DNA from: Streptoalloteichus hindustanus
GTDB lineage: Bacteria; Actinomycetota; Actinomycetes; Mycobacteriales; Pseudonocardiaceae
Direction: 5' to 3'
DNA length: 64,000 bases
NCBI RefSeq assembly: GCF_900129375.1
Contig: NZ_FQVN01000004.1
Coordinates: forward strand, 124,001 to 188,000
In this document: positions 41,592 through 50,270 of the stretch, piece by piece
How positions within the stretch are numbered: the stretch's first letter is position 1
How the letters are laid out: every line of letters starts with the position of its first letter
Translations under genes and position numbers: made by a program
Notes under the pieces: model-generated
What the model was told of the DNA's origin: nothing
The model's database searches: none
Seen by the model: the letters and a program-made list of their open reading frames with translations, nothing else

Positions 41592-43150
41592 TGCCCGACT
41601 GGACCTACCAACCGCTGCGCGGGATCGCGGCCGCGCTCCTGGGGCTCCGCCGATCGCGGCGGGTCGCATTGCGCGCCCTGGCGGCAATCGGTTCCGCGCC
41701 CGGCGGAGGTCGGCTGATCGCCCGAGCGTTCGGGCACCGCCACCCGCCACCCCACCTCGCCGGCACGGTCTCGGGCATCACTGTCCACAGTAGACTCGGA
41801 GCAGTGGTGTCGCCCAGCGTGGCGCGGGACGCGGTGCGCGCGTTGCCCCCGGTGGGAGCCGGGCTGATCGAGGTGGCTCCCGTCAGCCTCGCCGACGTCC
41901 CGGTGGTGCGCGAGGCCGCCGAGGGCCGCCGTGTCCCGGTCGTGGTGCGCGCGGTGGGGCCCGACGCGGCCGGCGTGGCCTCCGCGCTCGCCCCGCACGT
42001 CGACGCGGTGAGGACCGAAGCCGATCCGAACGTGGTCTACCTGACCTCGCCGTCGGTGGCCGCGGCCGCTCGAATGCTGAACGAGCCGGCCAAGGTGGTG
42101 TTGGCCGCGCCCTCGGTGCTGGTGCACGCGGGTCCGGGATGGTTCGCCCGGGTGGTGGAAGCGGCCACCCCCACCCGTCCCGCGCCGTCGGCACGGGACG
42201 TCGGTCGTGATCCACGTCGGTGGCCGGGGTGGTGGTGGGGACTGCTGGTCGGCCTGGGCATGATCGGCGCCGGCCTGGGAGCCGCGGCGATCACGCTCGG
42301 GCCGGTGTTGCTGTGGTACGACCGCGAGTTCCTCGGCATGGAGGTGGATCAGCTGCACGCGGCCAACCACCACTTGGTGCATTTCCTGCAACACGACCGG
42401 ATCACCATGGCGGGCACCATGATTGCCATCGGCGTGCTCTACGTCGGCCTCGCGGTCGGGGGCGTCCGCCGGGGATGGCCGTGGGCCCGCGACGCGTACC
42501 TCGCCTCCGGATGGATCGCGTTCCCCACCCTGCTGTACTTCGTGGGGTTCGGGTTCGTCGAGCCGCTGCACACCGCGGTCACGGTGGTGCTCTTCCCGAT
42601 GTTCCTCGCCGCCACCCGACGTCGACCTGTCCGGCCACAGTGGACAGTGCGGGAGGAGGGGCCGGAGCGCGAGCGGCGCAGGGCGCTGGTCGGTCAGCTC
42701 CTGTTGGTCCTCACCGGACTCGGACTGCTCGTCGGCGGTGTGACGGTGTCGGCGGTCGGCCTCACCGACGTGTTCGTGGCCAGCGACCTGGAGTTCCTCC
42801 AGACGGACCCGGACCTGTTGCGAGCCGTCAGTCCGCGGCTGCTGCCGTTCATCGCGCACGACCGGGCCGGGTTCGGCGGGGCGCTGACGGCGGCGGCCAC
42901 GGCGATCATCCTGCTGAGCGCGTGGGGATGGCGTCGGGGCGAGTCCTGGGTCTGGTGGTCGCTCGCGCTGGCGGCGGCCGCCGGGTTCCTTCCCGCCGTG
43001 GTCGTGCACGGCACGATCCAGTACACCGACCTCGGCCATCTCGCGCCGGTCTTCGTCGGGATCGGCCTCACCCTGACCGCGCTGGTCCTGGCCCGCCCCT
43101 ACCTGTGCGCCCACCCGGACCGGACCCGCCGGTCGGCGCATCTACCGTGA
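41591..43150 (+). CDS. membrane protein with degenerate dihydroorotate-dehydrogenase-like N-terminus
   Basis: A 519-residue protein with GTG start overlapping the previous stop by one base. Residues about 20-190 recall the TIM-barrel start of dihydroorotate dehydrogenase (HLAGTVSGITVHSRLGAVV, then AGLIEVAPVSLADV and ASALAPHVDAVRTEA), but the FMN-binding and catalytic motifs are not recognisable. Residues about 210-505 carry about eight TM helices (WWWGLLVGLGMIGAGLGAAAITL, then WIAFPTLLYFVGFGF and others). The combination is odd, and no function can be given. Operon position suggests a role linked to the monooxygenase, such as substrate uptake or export. Confidence 0.65.
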   Translation: MPDWTYQPLRGIAAALLGLRRSRRVALRALAAIGSAPGGGRLIARAFGHRHPPPHLAGTVSGITVHSRLGAVVSPSVARDAVRALPPVGAGLIEVAPVSLADVPVVREAAEGRRVPVVVRAVGPDAAGVASALAPHVDAVRTEADPNVVYLTSPSVAAAARMLNEPAKVVLAAPSVLVHAGPGWFARVVEAATPTRPAPSARDVGRDPRRWPGWWWGLLVGLGMIGAGLGAAAITLGPVLLWYDREFLGMEVDQLHAANHHLVHFLQHDRITMAGTMIAIGVLYVGLAVGGVRRGWPWARDAYLASGWIAFPTLLYFVGFGFVEPLHTAVTVVLFPMFLAATRRRPVRPQWTVREEGPERERRRALVGQLLLVLTGLGLLVGGVTVSAVGLTDVFVASDLEFLQTDPDLLRAVSPRLLPFIAHDRAGFGGALTAAATAIILLSAWGWRRGESWVWWSLALAAAAGFLPAVVVHGTIQYTDLGHLAPVFVGIGLTLTALVLARPYLCAHPDRTRRSAHLP

Positions 43151-43154
43151 AGCC

Positions 43155-43781
43155 ATGGGCGACACCCGACAGCGGCTGATCGACGGCGCGATCGAGACCA
43201 TCCGGCGGCACGGCATCACCGGAACGTCCGCGCGGGCGATCGCCACCACGGCCGGGGTCAACCAGGCCCTGGTCTTCTACCACTTCGGCAGCGTGCACGA
43301 ACTGCTTGAGGTCGCCTGCCTGACCGCCACCGAGGCCAGGGTCGCGCCCTTCGCCGAACGGCTGGCCGAGGTCTCCGACCTCCGGCAACTCCTGGACCTG
43401 GGCCGCCGACTGCACGCCGAGGAACGCTCCCTGGGCAACGTCACCGTGCTCGCCCAGATGCTGGCCGCCGCCCAGTCCGACGCCAGGCTGGCCAAGGCGA
43501 CCTCCGCCGCGCTGCACCTGTGGATCGACCCCGTCGAGCGGACCCTGGACCGCCTGCTGACCGGCTCCCCCCTGGCCGCGGTCGTCGACACCGCCGGGCT
43601 GGCCCGCGCCGTGTGCGCCGGGTTCATCGGCCTGGAACTGTTCGAGGGCGTCGAACCCGCTGGCGCGCAGGCCGCGCTCGACGCCCTGAGTCGACTGGTC
43701 GCTCTCGTCGAGGTGGTCGACGACCTCGGGCCGGTCGCCCGGCGCGCGCTGCGCGGCAAGCTCCGGAAGGCAACGCCATGA
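43155..43781 (+). CDS. TetR-family repressor, likely autoregulator of the monooxygenase operon
   Basis: A 208-residue TetR protein. The HTH is RLIDGAIETIRRHGITGTSARAIATTAGVNQALVFYHFGSVHELL. The C-terminal helical ligand domain runs to ARRALRGKLRKATP. It begins four bases after the membrane protein stop, so it is the last gene of the monooxygenase operon. The twin TTGAGC/GCTCAA operators at the operon start are the natural target, giving negative autoregulation relieved by a ligand, perhaps the monooxygenase substrate. Confidence 0.9.
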   Translation: MGDTRQRLIDGAIETIRRHGITGTSARAIATTAGVNQALVFYHFGSVHELLEVACLTATEARVAPFAERLAEVSDLRQLLDLGRRLHAEERSLGNVTVLAQMLAAAQSDARLAKATSAALHLWIDPVERTLDRLLTGSPLAAVVDTAGLARAVCAGFIGLELFEGVEPAGAQAALDALSRLVALVEVVDDLGPVARRALRGKLRKATP

Positions 43782-43947
43782 CGATCGGGGGAGCCAGTCG
43801 ACGTAGCGCCTGTGGCCTCTGATTTCCCGTGCTCCTCGTGGGAAACGGCCTCCTGGGATCTTCGACTCTGTCAGCGGGCATGCTTCCGGTTGTGGCCGGG
43901 GTGGACTTTCGCAGGGGCCTGGCCGCGATCGACGGGGAGGAGAGCAC

Positions 43948-45105
43948 GTGCGCAACGGTTCACGGCGATGGGCGGTGGCGTTGGCCGCCACTGCGGCAGT
44001 CGCCTTGGCGGTGCCCGCTTCGGCGCAGGCCCAGACGGAGAAGGGGCACGCTGACACCCAGGTGGTGCTGGACCGCTACCGGGCGAAGTCCGGCCCGGGC
44101 GCGGCCGTCTACGCGGGCGGCCGGACCGGCGTGTGGCATCTGCACAGCGGAACCGCCAGGGCCGGCTGGCCCCACCGTCCTGTCAGGACCACCGACCACT
44201 TCCGCATCGCCAGTCAGACCAAGACTTTCACCGCTGCGGTGGTGTTGCAGTTGGTCGACGAGAAGCGCGTGGAGTTGGACGCGCCCATCGAGCGGTACCT
44301 GCCCGGGGTGGTCAGGGGCAACGGCTACGACGGCAACAAGATCACTGTGAGGCAGATCCTCCAGCACACCAGCGGAATCGCGAACCCGCCGGTCTCGGCG
44401 ATCGGCAGGGTCCCCAGCCCGGACGGCACCATCGCGCTGGGGGATCTGGTTCGGCGCGAGCTGAGTCATCCGCCGCAGTTCGCGCCCGGAACCAGTTGGG
44501 GCTACTCGAACACCAACTACCACCTGGCCGGACTGCTGATCGAACGGATCACCAGGACAACGGTCGTCGACGCGGTCACCAGCCGGATCATCCGGCCGCT
44601 CGGACTGACCGAGACCACACTTCCCCGCCCCGGGGACAGGACGCTCGGCGAGCCGTACCTGCCCGGGTACACCGGCAGGCGCGTGGGACCGTTCCTCTTC
44701 TGGACCGAGACCACCTTCACCTATCCCGGGTCCAACGTCGACATCGCGTCCGTCGGCAGTTCGGCCGGCGGGATCGTGTCGACGCTGAAGGATCTGACGA
44801 CCTTCTTCCGGGCGCTGCTCGGCGGCGAGGTGGTGTCCGCGTCCGCCCTGGCCGAGATGCGGCGGACGGTGCCCGTTCCCGGTCACTCCCAGGGCTACGG
44901 CTACGGACTTGGCCTGATGCGGCAGCCGCTGAGCTGCGGGGGAGCGGCGTGGGGGCACCCCGGCGGTTCCGCGACCGGCTACTCGTCCATGACGGCCGTG
45001 ACCGACGACGCCCGGCACGCCGCGGTGGTGACGAACACGGAGTCCTCGGCGTCCTCGCCCGCACAGGAGGATGTCATCGACTCCGCGCTGTGCGGCAGCC
45101 GGTGA
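43948..45105 (+). CDS. secreted serine hydrolase of the beta-lactamase/DD-carboxypeptidase family
   Basis: A 385-residue protein with GTG start. The Sec signal is RRWAVALAATAAVALAVPASAQAQ (cleavage near 29). Catalytic motifs are S89-x-x-K92 (ASQTK), Y186-S-N (GYSNTNYH) and HPG in GHPGGSATGY near residue 333, the third in place of the usual KTG. This is the class C-like/R61-type DD-peptidase group. The enzyme may trim peptidoglycan stem peptides or act as an esterase. It stands alone; a strong terminator follows. Confidence 0.88.
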   Translation: MRNGSRRWAVALAATAAVALAVPASAQAQTEKGHADTQVVLDRYRAKSGPGAAVYAGGRTGVWHLHSGTARAGWPHRPVRTTDHFRIASQTKTFTAAVVLQLVDEKRVELDAPIERYLPGVVRGNGYDGNKITVRQILQHTSGIANPPVSAIGRVPSPDGTIALGDLVRRELSHPPQFAPGTSWGYSNTNYHLAGLLIERITRTTVVDAVTSRIIRPLGLTETTLPRPGDRTLGEPYLPGYTGRRVGPFLFWTETTFTYPGSNVDIASVGSSAGGIVSTLKDLTTFFRALLGGEVVSASALAEMRRTVPVPGHSQGYGYGLGLMRQPLSCGGAAWGHPGGSATGYSSMTAVTDDARHAAVVTNTESSASSPAQEDVIDSALCGSR

Positions 45106-45176
45106 CCGGAAAAGTGGTTGCTGGAAAGCACGATTGCTCGCCTGTTCGCTCCTGATCGCGAGCGCGGGGCCCGTGA

Positions 45177-45210
45177 CCCCGGCTGTCGGACCGCGAGCCG
45201 ACAGCCGGGG
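45177..45210. terminator. bidirectional terminator
   Basis: CCCCGGCTGTCGG (45177-45189) and its complement (45198-45210) around an eight-base loop, between convergent genes ending at 45105 and 45216. Confidence 0.8.
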
Positions 45211-45215
45211 CGGGG

Positions 45216-45725
45216 TCAGGCGTCGGGCAGCGCCAGCCACTCCTGCCAGCTGAGGTCCCTGCCCACGTACCTGGGATTCTCGAAGGGCCAGACCTGCGCG
45301 ATCCACGTCGGCACCGCGGAGTCCAACGCCTCCTCCAGGCGGGTGCCGACCTTGTCGTCCACCACCCACCAACTGATCTCCGCGTCCGATCCGGACTTGC
45401 GGGGCGGGTCGATGTACACGCAGCCGACCAACTCGGTCTCGTCGAGGTCCAGCAGCGCGTAGTTGAACGACTCGTGCGCCGCGATCTCCCGCTCGTGCCG
45501 CGCGAGGTCCGCCCGGTCCTGGTCGACGGTCATCGTGGCGGGCGGCCAACCCCACGCCTCCCCGTAGATCCGCCACAGCCGCTCCCGCGAGCCCATGACG
45601 GCGGGGTAGTCGATGTCGGTGTCGGACTCCCGAATCGGGCGCAGGTGGTAACCGTCGAGAACCGGGAGCACCGTCGGATGCGCGAAGTCGTCCGGAAGCC
45701 ATGCCATGCTGACCACCGTACTCAC
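45216..45725 (-). CDS. GNAT-family N-acetyltransferase
   Basis: A 169-residue protein. GNAT features include an opening beta strand (YHLRPIRESDTD), the central pair FNYALLDLDETELVGCVYIDPP, and an acceptor region EISWWVVDDKVGTRLEEALDSAVPTWI. The acetyl-CoA pyrophosphate loop is weakly conserved (VGTRLEEAL). The GTG at 45725 has a GGGGCGGC upstream; the ATG at 45707 is the alternative. Substrate unknown. Confidence 0.75.
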   Translation of the reverse strand: MSTVVSMAWLPDDFAHPTVLPVLDGYHLRPIRESDTDIDYPAVMGSRERLWRIYGEAWGWPPATMTVDQDRADLARHEREIAAHESFNYALLDLDETELVGCVYIDPPRKSGSDAEISWWVVDDKVGTRLEEALDSAVPTWIAQVWPFENPRYVGRDLSWQEWLALPDA

Positions 45726-46025
45726 GCCGCCCCGTCGCGCACCTGCCTTTCGCTTGCCCTGCCCGCGGAGCCGGCGTGAGCAGACGGGCGGTTCTCAGCT
45801 CCGACGAACGTTCGACGCGCGTCCTGCGGCGTGCGCCGTCGCCCGGTGTCCTCGGGAGGCGGGTAGACGGCACGCCTTCGACCTGCCGGCCAGCACGAGA
45901 GCCAGAACCCGACGGGATGTCGCCAGCCGCCACGGGTGCGTCCACATCGGACAAGTCCGCTGTGGACACTGGCTGCGGTGGGCTGGGGAAGGTGGAAGTG
46001 GCGTGCGGCCTACCTCCGAGGAGGG
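45726..46025. other. 300-base gap, no gene seen
   Basis: All frames have shadow-like composition. A one-mismatch copy of the recurrent palindrome (TCCGCTGTGGAC) sits at 45956. Otherwise I see nothing. Confidence 0.4.
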
Positions 46026-46571
46026 TCAGTAGCGAGCCCGGACAACTCCACAGCGCCCACCCCGGAGTCTGGAGACTTCCTTGATGAAGGTCTCCGACAT
46101 GGGGGTCCAGTTGGCGAGGGACACCGCTATGTCGCCCACGGCCAGTCCCCATGTCATCGGCCAGTCTCCCGCCAGTGCCGACCACCCGCACTGTCCACAC
46201 GTGAATGTTGGCTCCACACCGTGGAGCCACGGCTCCACGGCATCAATGTGCTCACGGGAGTCGAGCTCTGTTCCGCACTCGGCGCATGTGGGGGGCTCGT
46301 AGTTCTCCTCGGGGTCGTACACCATGCGCCTCGTGCAGATCTGAACCTCGTCTCCCGGAGTGCTGTCCCACGCCAACTCTCGTCGTGCGGAGACGGCTGA
46401 GGGTGTTCGTGGGACAGAAGGTCACTCGTAGCATTCGTGGTCAGCGTTCCACACGGGGTCTCCTTCGACGACCCCGTAGGTGAGGAGAAAGCCTTTGATG
46501 CGATCAACTATCTCCGAGATGTCGCCGTCGTGCGGATCAAGGCGCACCACGGACTCCACGTTGTCGCTCAC
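46026..46571 (-). pseudogene. zinc-ribbon-type conserved protein interrupted by an in-frame TGA
   Basis: The frame starts SDNVESVVRLDPHDGDISEIV (GTG at 46571) and reaches HECYE before a TGA at 46424-46422. Without changing frame it continues PSVPRTPSAVSARREL and then a normal-looking protein: CAECGTEL, CGQCGW, and the end AVGDIAVSLANWTPMSETFIKEV. This matches the layout of a single conserved actinobacterial family as I remember it (N-terminal helical part, a Cx2C pair, a second Cx2C pair and an aromatic C-terminus). One nucleotide change (for example CGA or TGG to TGA) would restore a 181-residue protein. A TTG at 46376 could restart the C-terminal part. Confidence 0.6.
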
Positions 46572-46691
46572 CGCAGGAACGTAACACCCCGCATTCGGTC
46601 GGTGGCGGTCTTTCCCAAGCTCGGTCGGGACTTCCGCCACCGCCGGGCTTCCGGGCGAGTTGCGCGCCTGACTGGCCGACCGTCGAGGTCG

Positions 46692-48491
46692 TCAGGCGCG
46701 CTCCAGGTGCGCCTCTGGCGGGTGGTGAGCGCCCTTCTCGCGCAGGAGCCGCACCGCGGCGGCGCCGAACGCGACGCCCAGCAGCACCATGCAGAGGATG
46801 GTGGGCCACTGGGCCCAGTTCGGGACGTGCAGGGCGAGGAACCAGGCCTTGGCGTCGACGCCGACGACCTTGAAGACGCCGGGCAGGATCCCCTGGGGCA
46901 CCAACGCGATCGGGCACGCCGTCATGCACAGGCTCACCAGGGCTTGGCGGCCCTTGGAGAGGTCGTTGTACCGGGTCCACCGGGTGGCGCTGGTGTCGCG
47001 GCGGCCGGAGCGCATCATCTGGAGGAGCTCGGGGCCGTGGCTGCGCAGCCTGCGCGCGGCCATCCTGCCCAGTCCCCACCAGCACAGGATTCCGGTTGTC
47101 AGGCCGACGGGCACGCCGGCCCAGCCGTACAGGAGGGCCACGACGCCGGCGGGCAGCGCGGAGAGCAGCGCGAGTGCGAGCAGGGCGTACATGACGCCGG
47201 TCGCCGAACCGTCGTCCTCGGTGACACGCAAAGGGTTTCCGCCGCGTCGCCGCGGGTCGATGCCGGGGACGAGCGCGTACACCGACACCAGGGGAGCCAG
47301 TCCCGCGCCGCCGCCGAGCAGAGCGAAGGTGACCGCGAGCACCAGCGCCCATGGACCGTCGACAAGTGCGGTGAACAGCAGCGTCAGTGTCAGTGCGACG
47401 GGTGCGGTGAACGCCAGCCAGGCCAGCTGACGGCCGCGCACGTCGATCGCGCGCGGTGTGAGCAGTGTGATCCACAGCGCGGTGCCGTCGTTGCCGTACA
47501 GGTTCGCCGAGAGCGCGGCGGCCATCAGGACGAAGACCGGCCCCGCCCACGGCAACATCTGGACCCAGCCCACGAGCAGCGGAAGCGCGGCGAAGCAGAT
47601 TCCGAAGGACAGGGCGAAGACGAGCTGGTGGATCCGGACCAGGTCCCGAAAGTAGGTGCGGATCTCCTTGCCCAGCACGGCGTTCCGGGCGGAGGTGGCG
47701 TTGAGCACCCGGTGTCCGGCCATGCCGGGCCGGGGCGATCCCGACCGACGGGCCATCAACGCGGCCCAGACCACGAGCAGCAGTCCGCAGAACAGCAGCA
47801 GCGCGGCGATCAGGGCCGCGGCCCGTCCCCAGTGCCCGGACGCGGCCGACTCCACGGCGAGCACACCCCACCCCGACGGCAGCGCCCGCACGATCGCGCC
47901 CGTCGCCGGCGGCAGGCCGCCCGACTGTCCAAACGCGACGGCGAACACCCAACCCTGGCTGAGCAGTGCGAGCACCGCGCCGTTGAGCAGGCCCACAAGC
48001 ACCGCGTTCGCCCGTGATCGCAGGGCGAGGCCGAACGCCGCGACGGCGACCTTCGACAGCAGCACCAGCACCGCCAGGTGGAGCAGGAGCGCGGGCAGCG
48101 CCACCAGCCCGGCCGCCGCGCTCCGCCGCATCCCGGTGATGACCAGCCCGGCGGAGGCGAGCAGACTGACCGCGGGCGCGACGCCGACGAACGCGGCCGC
48201 CAGCAGGCCCCCGGCCAGTCGGCGCGGCCGCAACCCCAGCAGCGCGAAGAACTCCGGCCGGATCGTCTGGTCGCCGCCGCCGGCGAGGAGGGGGCCGAGG
48301 ACCCACCCGAGCAGCCACACCGCGTAGGCGGTGGCGAGCAGGTCCGCGTCGACGAACGCCAGCGCGGAGGTGCCCACCGCCAGCGCCACGCCGAGCAGCC
48401 CGCCCGTGGTAACCAGCCCCGCCCTGGCCCCGGTCATCGAGTGGCGGATGATGGCGACCTTCATCCGCACCATGGTCAGCGCGACAGCCAC
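46692..48491 (-). CDS. ABC-2-type transporter membrane protein
   Basis: A 599-residue permease with about 12-14 hydrophobic helices and no enzymatic motif. The GTG at 48491 overlaps the end of the ATPase gene by 16 bases; an ATG at 48473 is the alternative. A cytoplasmic segment near residues 200-240 (ARRSGSPRPGMAGHRVLNATSARNAVLGKEIRTYFRDLVR) divides the helices into two halves, like permeases with fused halves. With the ATPase upstream it forms an exporter of unknown substrate, probably repressed by the divergent TetR. Confidence 0.8.
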   Translation of the reverse strand: MAVALTMVRMKVAIIRHSMTGARAGLVTTGGLLGVALAVGTSALAFVDADLLATAYAVWLLGWVLGPLLAGGGDQTIRPEFFALLGLRPRRLAGGLLAAAFVGVAPAVSLLASAGLVITGMRRSAAAGLVALPALLLHLAVLVLLSKVAVAAFGLALRSRANAVLVGLLNGAVLALLSQGWVFAVAFGQSGGLPPATGAIVRALPSGWGVLAVESAASGHWGRAAALIAALLLFCGLLLVVWAALMARRSGSPRPGMAGHRVLNATSARNAVLGKEIRTYFRDLVRIHQLVFALSFGICFAALPLLVGWVQMLPWAGPVFVLMAAALSANLYGNDGTALWITLLTPRAIDVRGRQLAWLAFTAPVALTLTLLFTALVDGPWALVLAVTFALLGGGAGLAPLVSVYALVPGIDPRRRGGNPLRVTEDDGSATGVMYALLALALLSALPAGVVALLYGWAGVPVGLTTGILCWWGLGRMAARRLRSHGPELLQMMRSGRRDTSATRWTRYNDLSKGRQALVSLCMTACPIALVPQGILPGVFKVVGVDAKAWFLALHVPNWAQWPTILCMVLLGVAFGAAAVRLLREKGAHHPPEAHLERA

Positions 48492-49246
48492 GTCAGCCCC
48501 CGGTCCCGGTCCTCGCGCGCGCCGACCAGCTCCACGAACCGGTCCTCCAGCGCGCGCCCCGCGGTGACCTCCGCCAGCGTCCCCGCCGCCACCACCCGGC
48601 CCCGGTCGATCACCGCGACGTGCCCGCAGAGCTGCTCCACGAGCGCCATCACGTGGCTGGACAGCACGACCGACCCGCCGCCGGCCACGAACCCGCGCAG
48701 GATCGACTTGATCGTCGCGGCCGACACCGGGTCGACGGCCTCCAGCGGCTCGTCCAGCACCAGCAGGCGGGGCGCGTGCAGCAACGCCATGGCCAGGCCG
48801 ATCTTCTTGCGCATGCCGGTGGAGTAGTCGATCACCAGCGTGCGGCCCGCCCGCTCCAGCTCCAACACGGCGAGCAGCTCCTCGGCGCGCTCGGCCACCA
48901 CGGCGGGCGGCAGCCCGCGGACCAACCCCAGGTAGGTCAGCACCTCCCGGCCGGTCAACCGCTCCGGCAGGGCCAGGCCGTCGGGCAGCACTCCCACCAG
49001 CTCCCCGGCCCGCTCGGGCTCGCCCCACACGTCGACGCCGAGGATCCGGGCCCGGCCGCCGTCCGGCCGCAACAGGCCGACCGCCATCGACAGGGTGGTG
49101 GTCTTGCCCGCGCCGTTCTGCCCGACCAGCCCCAGGAACGCGCCCTGGGGCACCGTCAGGTCGACGTGGTCCACCACGAGCCGGTCGTCGAACTCCTTGA
49201 CCAGGCCGGTGAGCTGGAGCGCGGGCTCGGTCGTCGCCGCGCTCAA
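48476..49246 (-). CDS. ABC transporter ATP-binding protein
   Basis: A 256-residue ATPase from the TTG at 49246 (behind GGGCGGGAC); upstream extension is low-complexity. Walker A is GQNGAGKTT, the signature YSTGMRKKIGLAMAL, Walker B LLVLDEPLEAVDP with catalytic Glu, and the H-loop LSSHVM. The degenerate YSTGM signature is typical of drug/antibiotic ABC-2 exporters. Co-transcribed with the permease gene. Confidence 0.9.
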   Translation of the reverse strand: MSAATTEPALQLTGLVKEFDDRLVVDHVDLTVPQGAFLGLVGQNGAGKTTTLSMAVGLLRPDGGRARILGVDVWGEPERAGELVGVLPDGLALPERLTGREVLTYLGLVRGLPPAVVAERAEELLAVLELERAGRTLVIDYSTGMRKKIGLAMALLHAPRLLVLDEPLEAVDPVSAATIKSILRGFVAGGGSVVLSSHVMALVEQLCGHVAVIDRGRVVAAGTLAEVTAGRALEDRFVELVGAREDRDRGLTWLSR

Positions 49247-49382
49247 CGCTGTCCCGCCCGGGACGGCGGAACGGGCGGGCGTCGGTGGTGGTCCCGATGA
49301 CGTCTCATGTCCTGCGGAGTTCTCCTGTGGCTGGGCGCGGTCGGGGTTGGGCGCTGTCCCGCGCCGGCCCCGTCGCCTGAGA

Positions 49383-49514
49383 ACGGCACGTGCCGTGCCG
49401 CTTGATCGACCGTGCGCAGTCTGTGCGGCCCGAATGCCCTTGTCAAACGGCACGTGGCGAACGGCACCCGTCCAAGGGCCCCGTTCAACAGCCCTGGCGA
49501 ACGGCACGTGCCGT
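49383..49514. promoter_or_regulatory. cluster of CACGTG-centred operators
   Basis: The palindrome ACGGCACGTGCCGT occurs perfectly at 49383-49396 and 49501-49514, with a one-arm-altered copy ACGGCACGTGGCG at 49447-49459 and a half site directly after it (49461-49467). They fill the divergent region between the ABC genes and the TetR gene and are the likely TetR binding sites. Confidence 0.75.
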
Positions 49515-49532
49515 CCCACTAGAGTCGCCGGC

Positions 49533-50114
49533 ATGGCCGTCCGCCGCGTCACCCGACCCGCCGACCGCACCGAGGCGATCATGCGGGCCGCGCTCGAACT
49601 GGCCGGGGAGGTCGGCTACGCCCGGCTCAGCATCGAGGCGGTCGCGGCCCGCGCCGGGGTCGGCAAGCACACGGTCTACCGCCGCTGGCCGTCGAAGGGC
49701 GTCCTGTTCCTCGACTCGATCCTCACCGTGAACGAGCCGCGACTGGACTACCGCGACACCGGCGACATCGTGGCCGACCTGCGCGAGCAGATGGTCGCGG
49801 TCGTCGATCTGGTGGGCCGGCCACCGTGGGGCCCGCTGTACCGGGCCGTGCTCGGGGAGGCGCAGCACAGTCCCGAGGTCGCCGCCGCGCTCAACGAACG
49901 CTTCGTCAGGGCGCAGGCGGAGAAGACCACGGCCCGGCTCAGGGCCGCCCGGGACCAGGGGCAGCTCTCACCCGGGTTCGACCTGGACCTGGCGTCGGAG
50001 CTCCTGGTGGGCCCGCTGTACTTCCGGCTGCTGATCAGCGAGGAGCCGTTGACGCACAACTACATCGACCGCGTGCTCGAAGCCCTGTTCGCCGGCATGG
50101 GACCGAAGGCATGA
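49533..50114 (+). CDS. TetR-family repressor of the ABC exporter
   Basis: A 193-residue TetR protein with ATG at 49533. The HTH is IMRAALELAGEVGYARLSIEAVAARAGVGKHTVYRRWPSKGVLF. The C-terminal domain matches the group with LYRAVLGEAQHSPEVAAALNERF. The start lies 18 bases after the last operator copy, so autoregulation is likely. Divergent from the ABC transporter genes, which it probably represses. Confidence 0.9.
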   Translation: MAVRRVTRPADRTEAIMRAALELAGEVGYARLSIEAVAARAGVGKHTVYRRWPSKGVLFLDSILTVNEPRLDYRDTGDIVADLREQMVAVVDLVGRPPWGPLYRAVLGEAQHSPEVAAALNERFVRAQAEKTTARLRAARDQGQLSPGFDLDLASELLVGPLYFRLLISEEPLTHNYIDRVLEALFAGMGPKA

Positions 50115-50270
50115 GGCACAACGGGTGAGACCCGACAATTCGGGCGACAGCGGGCCGAGAAGAGCTGTCTGACTTCCTTCGCGACGCACCACCGCGCGAC
50201 GAGGCCGCGATGTTGTTGTGGGGCACCGGTTCTGGATCGGGGTCGGACAACGGACGGGCCAGGGAGCGGC

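Noticed and set aside
46422-46424. Selenocysteine reading of the in-frame TGA
   Set aside because: No SECIS-like hairpin is obvious just downstream, and the family is not known for selenoproteins. A nonsense mutation is simpler.
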